From CBDFLD01 sp965249005 (GTDB lineage: Bacteria; Acidobacteriota; UBA6911), in assembly GCA_965249005.1 (NCBI GenBank), contig CBDFLD010000022.1, positions 930,001-994,000 of the forward strand: a stretch of DNA of 64,000 bases, given 5' to 3'. A program made the translations under genes and the position numbers. The notes beneath the pieces were generated by a model, which saw nothing but the letters and a program-made list of their open reading frames with translations, was not told where the DNA came from and searched no databases. Positions 62,288 to 64,000 of this stretch are shown here, piece by piece. Positions within the stretch are counted from its first letter, which is position 1, and every line of letters begins with the position of its first letter.

Positions 62288-62533
62288 TCAGCTCCGTTCG
62301 TGCCCGGCCCCTGCTGTCTTAGTAGCGGTCCCCTCGGCTGGCGCCTGAGCCCTTGCCACTTCGAACTCTTTGGCGATTCTCTCTACAACTTCTATTCCAT
62401 CGATACTCTCGATCAGACGACCCTTCTCACCCTGCAAGCGGGAGATCTCCTTCTCAAGGTTGCTCAGCTCCTGGGTGGTTTGATTTATTTCTAGTTGGAT
62501 CATGGTTCTTAGTCGTTCGGTATCCACTTCCAT
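62288..62533 (-). CDS. Small coiled-coil protein (81 aa)
   Basis: From the ATG at 62533 (GAGAGGGGTGTCAA upstream) the protein reads MEVDTERLRTMIQLEINQTT, then the coiled coil QELSNLEKEISRLQGEKGRL, then a Pro/Ala/Thr-rich tail ending TKTAGAGHERS. Heptad-spaced hydrophobics run over residues 10-45. No known domain. A longer frame upstream of this ATG lacks a ribosome-binding site. Probably a real small gene; role unknown. Confidence 0.55.
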   Translation of the reverse strand: MEVDTERLRTMIQLEINQTTQELSNLEKEISRLQGEKGRLIESIDGIEVVERIAKEFEVARAQAPAEGTATKTAGAGHERS

Positions 62534-63297
62534 TTGACACCCCTCTCTTGGCAAATGGTCCATTTGGACCCTGGCGCGAAAAAGGAATTTGCTACATGCG
62601 GGGAGAATACGCCAGTAGCTTTGTGAATTCACCCTAGATTTCTTGTTCTTGCGATCAAGTCGGTTTCGCGGCGCAAGTGGCAGCCTCCTCCGTAGCTGGG
62701 TGAGTCCAAGGAAAGTCTGCCGTACGCTGAAATGAATGACCTTGCACCCTTGTCTGGGTCGCGCTCAGGAGCCCTTGGATTGTTCCAGAACGGATACCGT
62801 GTGGGTGTCCAATATTGGACGGGATTTCTTGGATCGCAGCCGCCATGGACTAGGATCGGCGCCAGGGTGAGTGCTCAGAGTGAACGATCCGGTGGTTCGT
62901 GACAAAAGTTAAGTCACGAAATATGGGCGAAAATTTTTGCTGTCGGAAATCTCGCACTCTACTGGATGGGACCCACAGGTGAAAGTCGAGCCCTCGACCC
63001 ACCGGGGGGGGCGAAATTCAATCGCGCCCCTCGGTACCGTTCCACATCGCGCCATCATTGAACATCTTTTGGAAATTGCTGAGGAAAGCGCCGGACCTCC
63101 AAACACCAAGCTATACGTCGTTAGCCGGAATCAGTCGAATGGATGGCTAGAGTTGTTGACGGGATAGGAGATAAGGCCCTCCAAAGTTGCACCCCCCCTT
63201 CCCCTGTCTGGTGTAGGTCGTGAGCGAATGTGTTGGGCAAAAAGGTCTGAAAGGGGACACCAGGCCGGGAGCAAACGGCGCCATTACCTGTTCGTAG
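62534..63297. other. Long non-coding stretch with palindrome 2
   Basis: No gene is supported. The perfect palindrome GTCCAATATTGGAC recurs at 62806-62819, followed in both cases by a GCCGCCATG block. A + strand frame at 62937 (76 codons) has no recognisable features. Confidence 0.4.
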
Positions 63298-64000
63298 TCA
63301 ACTACGCACAGGTTCCGGTACGCAGCACGCGCCTAGACACGATAGATCAGAAAGAATTTCGTCAAGTCTGGTCACCGTGGGAGCCGTGACACGGATCCGC
63401 ACCAACGACGGCTGATCATGACGCTGGCCCGCCATGAAAGTGTCGATACGAAAACTGCCGCCGGAATTGGTGACCAGATCGAGGGCGTGGTTCATCACAC
63501 CCATGTCCAGCAGATGCCCGCTGAGCTCCACCTGACTCGAACAGATCGACGACTCTATGCGACTGCGACTCCTCATGTCACCCGGAACGTCGTGTTGCAG
63601 AAACAAACAGAGGCACTTGGCTGCTCCCCCCGCCAGAATAAACTCGCTCAGAGGTGTGGTGACGACGTCGTAACCCCAGTTTACCAGATCACGCTGCAAC
63701 CCTGGCGAAGCATAATTGGTGATGATGGTATTCCCGATCGGTACGCAATTGCAGCAGAAGTTCAGGGCATCCTCCTCTCCCACTTCGAGGCGGTCGGCGG
63801 AAGGCACACGCTGCCTGATCATCTCGACGGACGCCCTATCGAATGCCGCCGGATAGTACATGACGCGTCCGTCGTCGAGGGGAGCGAAACAGGTATCCAG
63901 ATGATAAAACCTCTCGTCCACAAGCCTGAGCGAGACCACCTCGATGTTGAAGATTCCGCTCAAACTTCGGTGCGACAACAGCGAGCTTCTGACGCCATAA
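63298..64000 (-). pseudogene. ArgZ/AgrE-like arginine-catabolism protein, partial (runs off right edge; C-terminal domain truncated)
   Basis: The frame enters from the right edge in the guanidino-group-modifying domain: FYHLDTCFAPLDDGRVMYYP and ALNFCCNCVPIGNTIITNYA, where FCCN aligns with the catalytic-Cys region (FACN) of ArgZ/AgrE. After residue about 125 it changes into the LOR/SDH-type middle domain: VELSGHLLDMGVMNHALDLV, GSFRIDTFMAGQRHDQPSLV and RIRVTAPTVTRLDEILSDL. That domain breaks off at CCVPEPVRS and a stop, far short of the full length, and the ornithine cyclodeaminase part is missing. The N-terminus lies beyond the window. ArgZ/AgrE converts arginine to ornithine (and proline); assignment is from motif memory. 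Confidence 0.7.

Noticed and set aside
62937..63167. 76-codon + strand frame
   Set aside because: It starts in a G-rich, repeat-like stretch, has no ribosome-binding site and shows no family features.

Overview
The window is a 64 kb stretch of a moderately GC-rich, Gram-negative-type bacterial chromosome that is very heavily colonised by insertion sequences. No ribosomal RNA or taxon-defining core gene is present. ECF sigma/zf-HC2 anti-sigma pairs, a TPR protein of the TolB/eukaryotic-like regulator type, a radical-SAM AmrS, a complex I NuoB and an Na+-NQR-type NqrD suggest a deep-branching lineage of the Acidobacteriota/Nitrospirota/NC10 kind. That placement is an inference I cannot test here. 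Roughly 40% of the window is transposon DNA, and most host genes beside it are broken.

Layout. 0.5-8.9 kb: an IS200-type element, a DUF1223 secreted protein, an ECF sigma/anti-sigma pair whose sigma gene is split by an IS1182-type element, a BON-domain protein, a lipoprotein gene with an in-frame stop, and two NTF2-like genes around an NADP-dependent oxidoreductase, followed by an SDR gene decapitated by an IS3 remnant. 9-18 kb: remains of an exopolysaccharide/glycan cluster (three glycosyltransferase genes, one fused to an FkbM methyltransferase, all damaged), the first of five IS1380-like 501-codon elements, then GNAT and NUDIX genes. 18-31 kb: IS remnants, a truncated TPR gene, amrS, two Rrf2 regulators with the stump of a Rieske gene, a sigma-70 factor fused in frame to a transposase HTH, a second identical IS200 copy that beheads nuoB, an overlapping nqrD fragment, and an unrecognised 484-aa protein with four HTH-like repeats. 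31-41 kb: a mobile-element graveyard with a conjugative ATPase split by IS256, an IS91 scrap, a tRNA 3' end next to a frameshifted tyrosine integrase, dispersed palindromic repeats, and a duplicated 79-81 aa protein in inverted orientation. 41-52.8 kb: a kelch-type protein, an IS3 element, a beta-propeller protein, a second IS1380-type element that truncates an acyltransferase-3 gene, two secreted alpha/beta hydrolases, a kinase-like pseudogene, a ferritin-like protein and a flavodoxin-like protein. 52.8-64 kb: two IS1380-like copies bracketing an anti-sigma gene whose sigma partner is stranded beyond the second copy, an IS481 remnant, a PaaK-like ligase, an IS6 element carrying an IS3 element, and the 3' part of an ArgZ/AgrE-like arginine-catabolism gene running off the right edge.

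Functionally, most host operons have been disabled: the respiratory pair nuoB-nqrD, the glycan cluster, both ECF sigma systems, and the Rrf2/Rieske cluster. In three cases (ECF sigma at 2.2-4.3 kb, GT2 at 10.7-13.0 kb, conjugative ATPase at 33.3-35.1 kb) removing the IS plus one target duplication rejoins the codons in frame, so the insertions look recent. Two IS groups here use the palindrome CTAG as target, and for one of them CTAG supplies the transposase stop codon.

The most novel-looking items are the four-repeat protein (29485-30939), the sigma-70/OrfA-HTH fusion (26171-27940), the nuoB-nqrD overlap (29171), the duplicated small protein (36096 and 40593), and the CTAG-specific insertion pattern. 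All family assignments come from reading motifs by eye; no database search was run.
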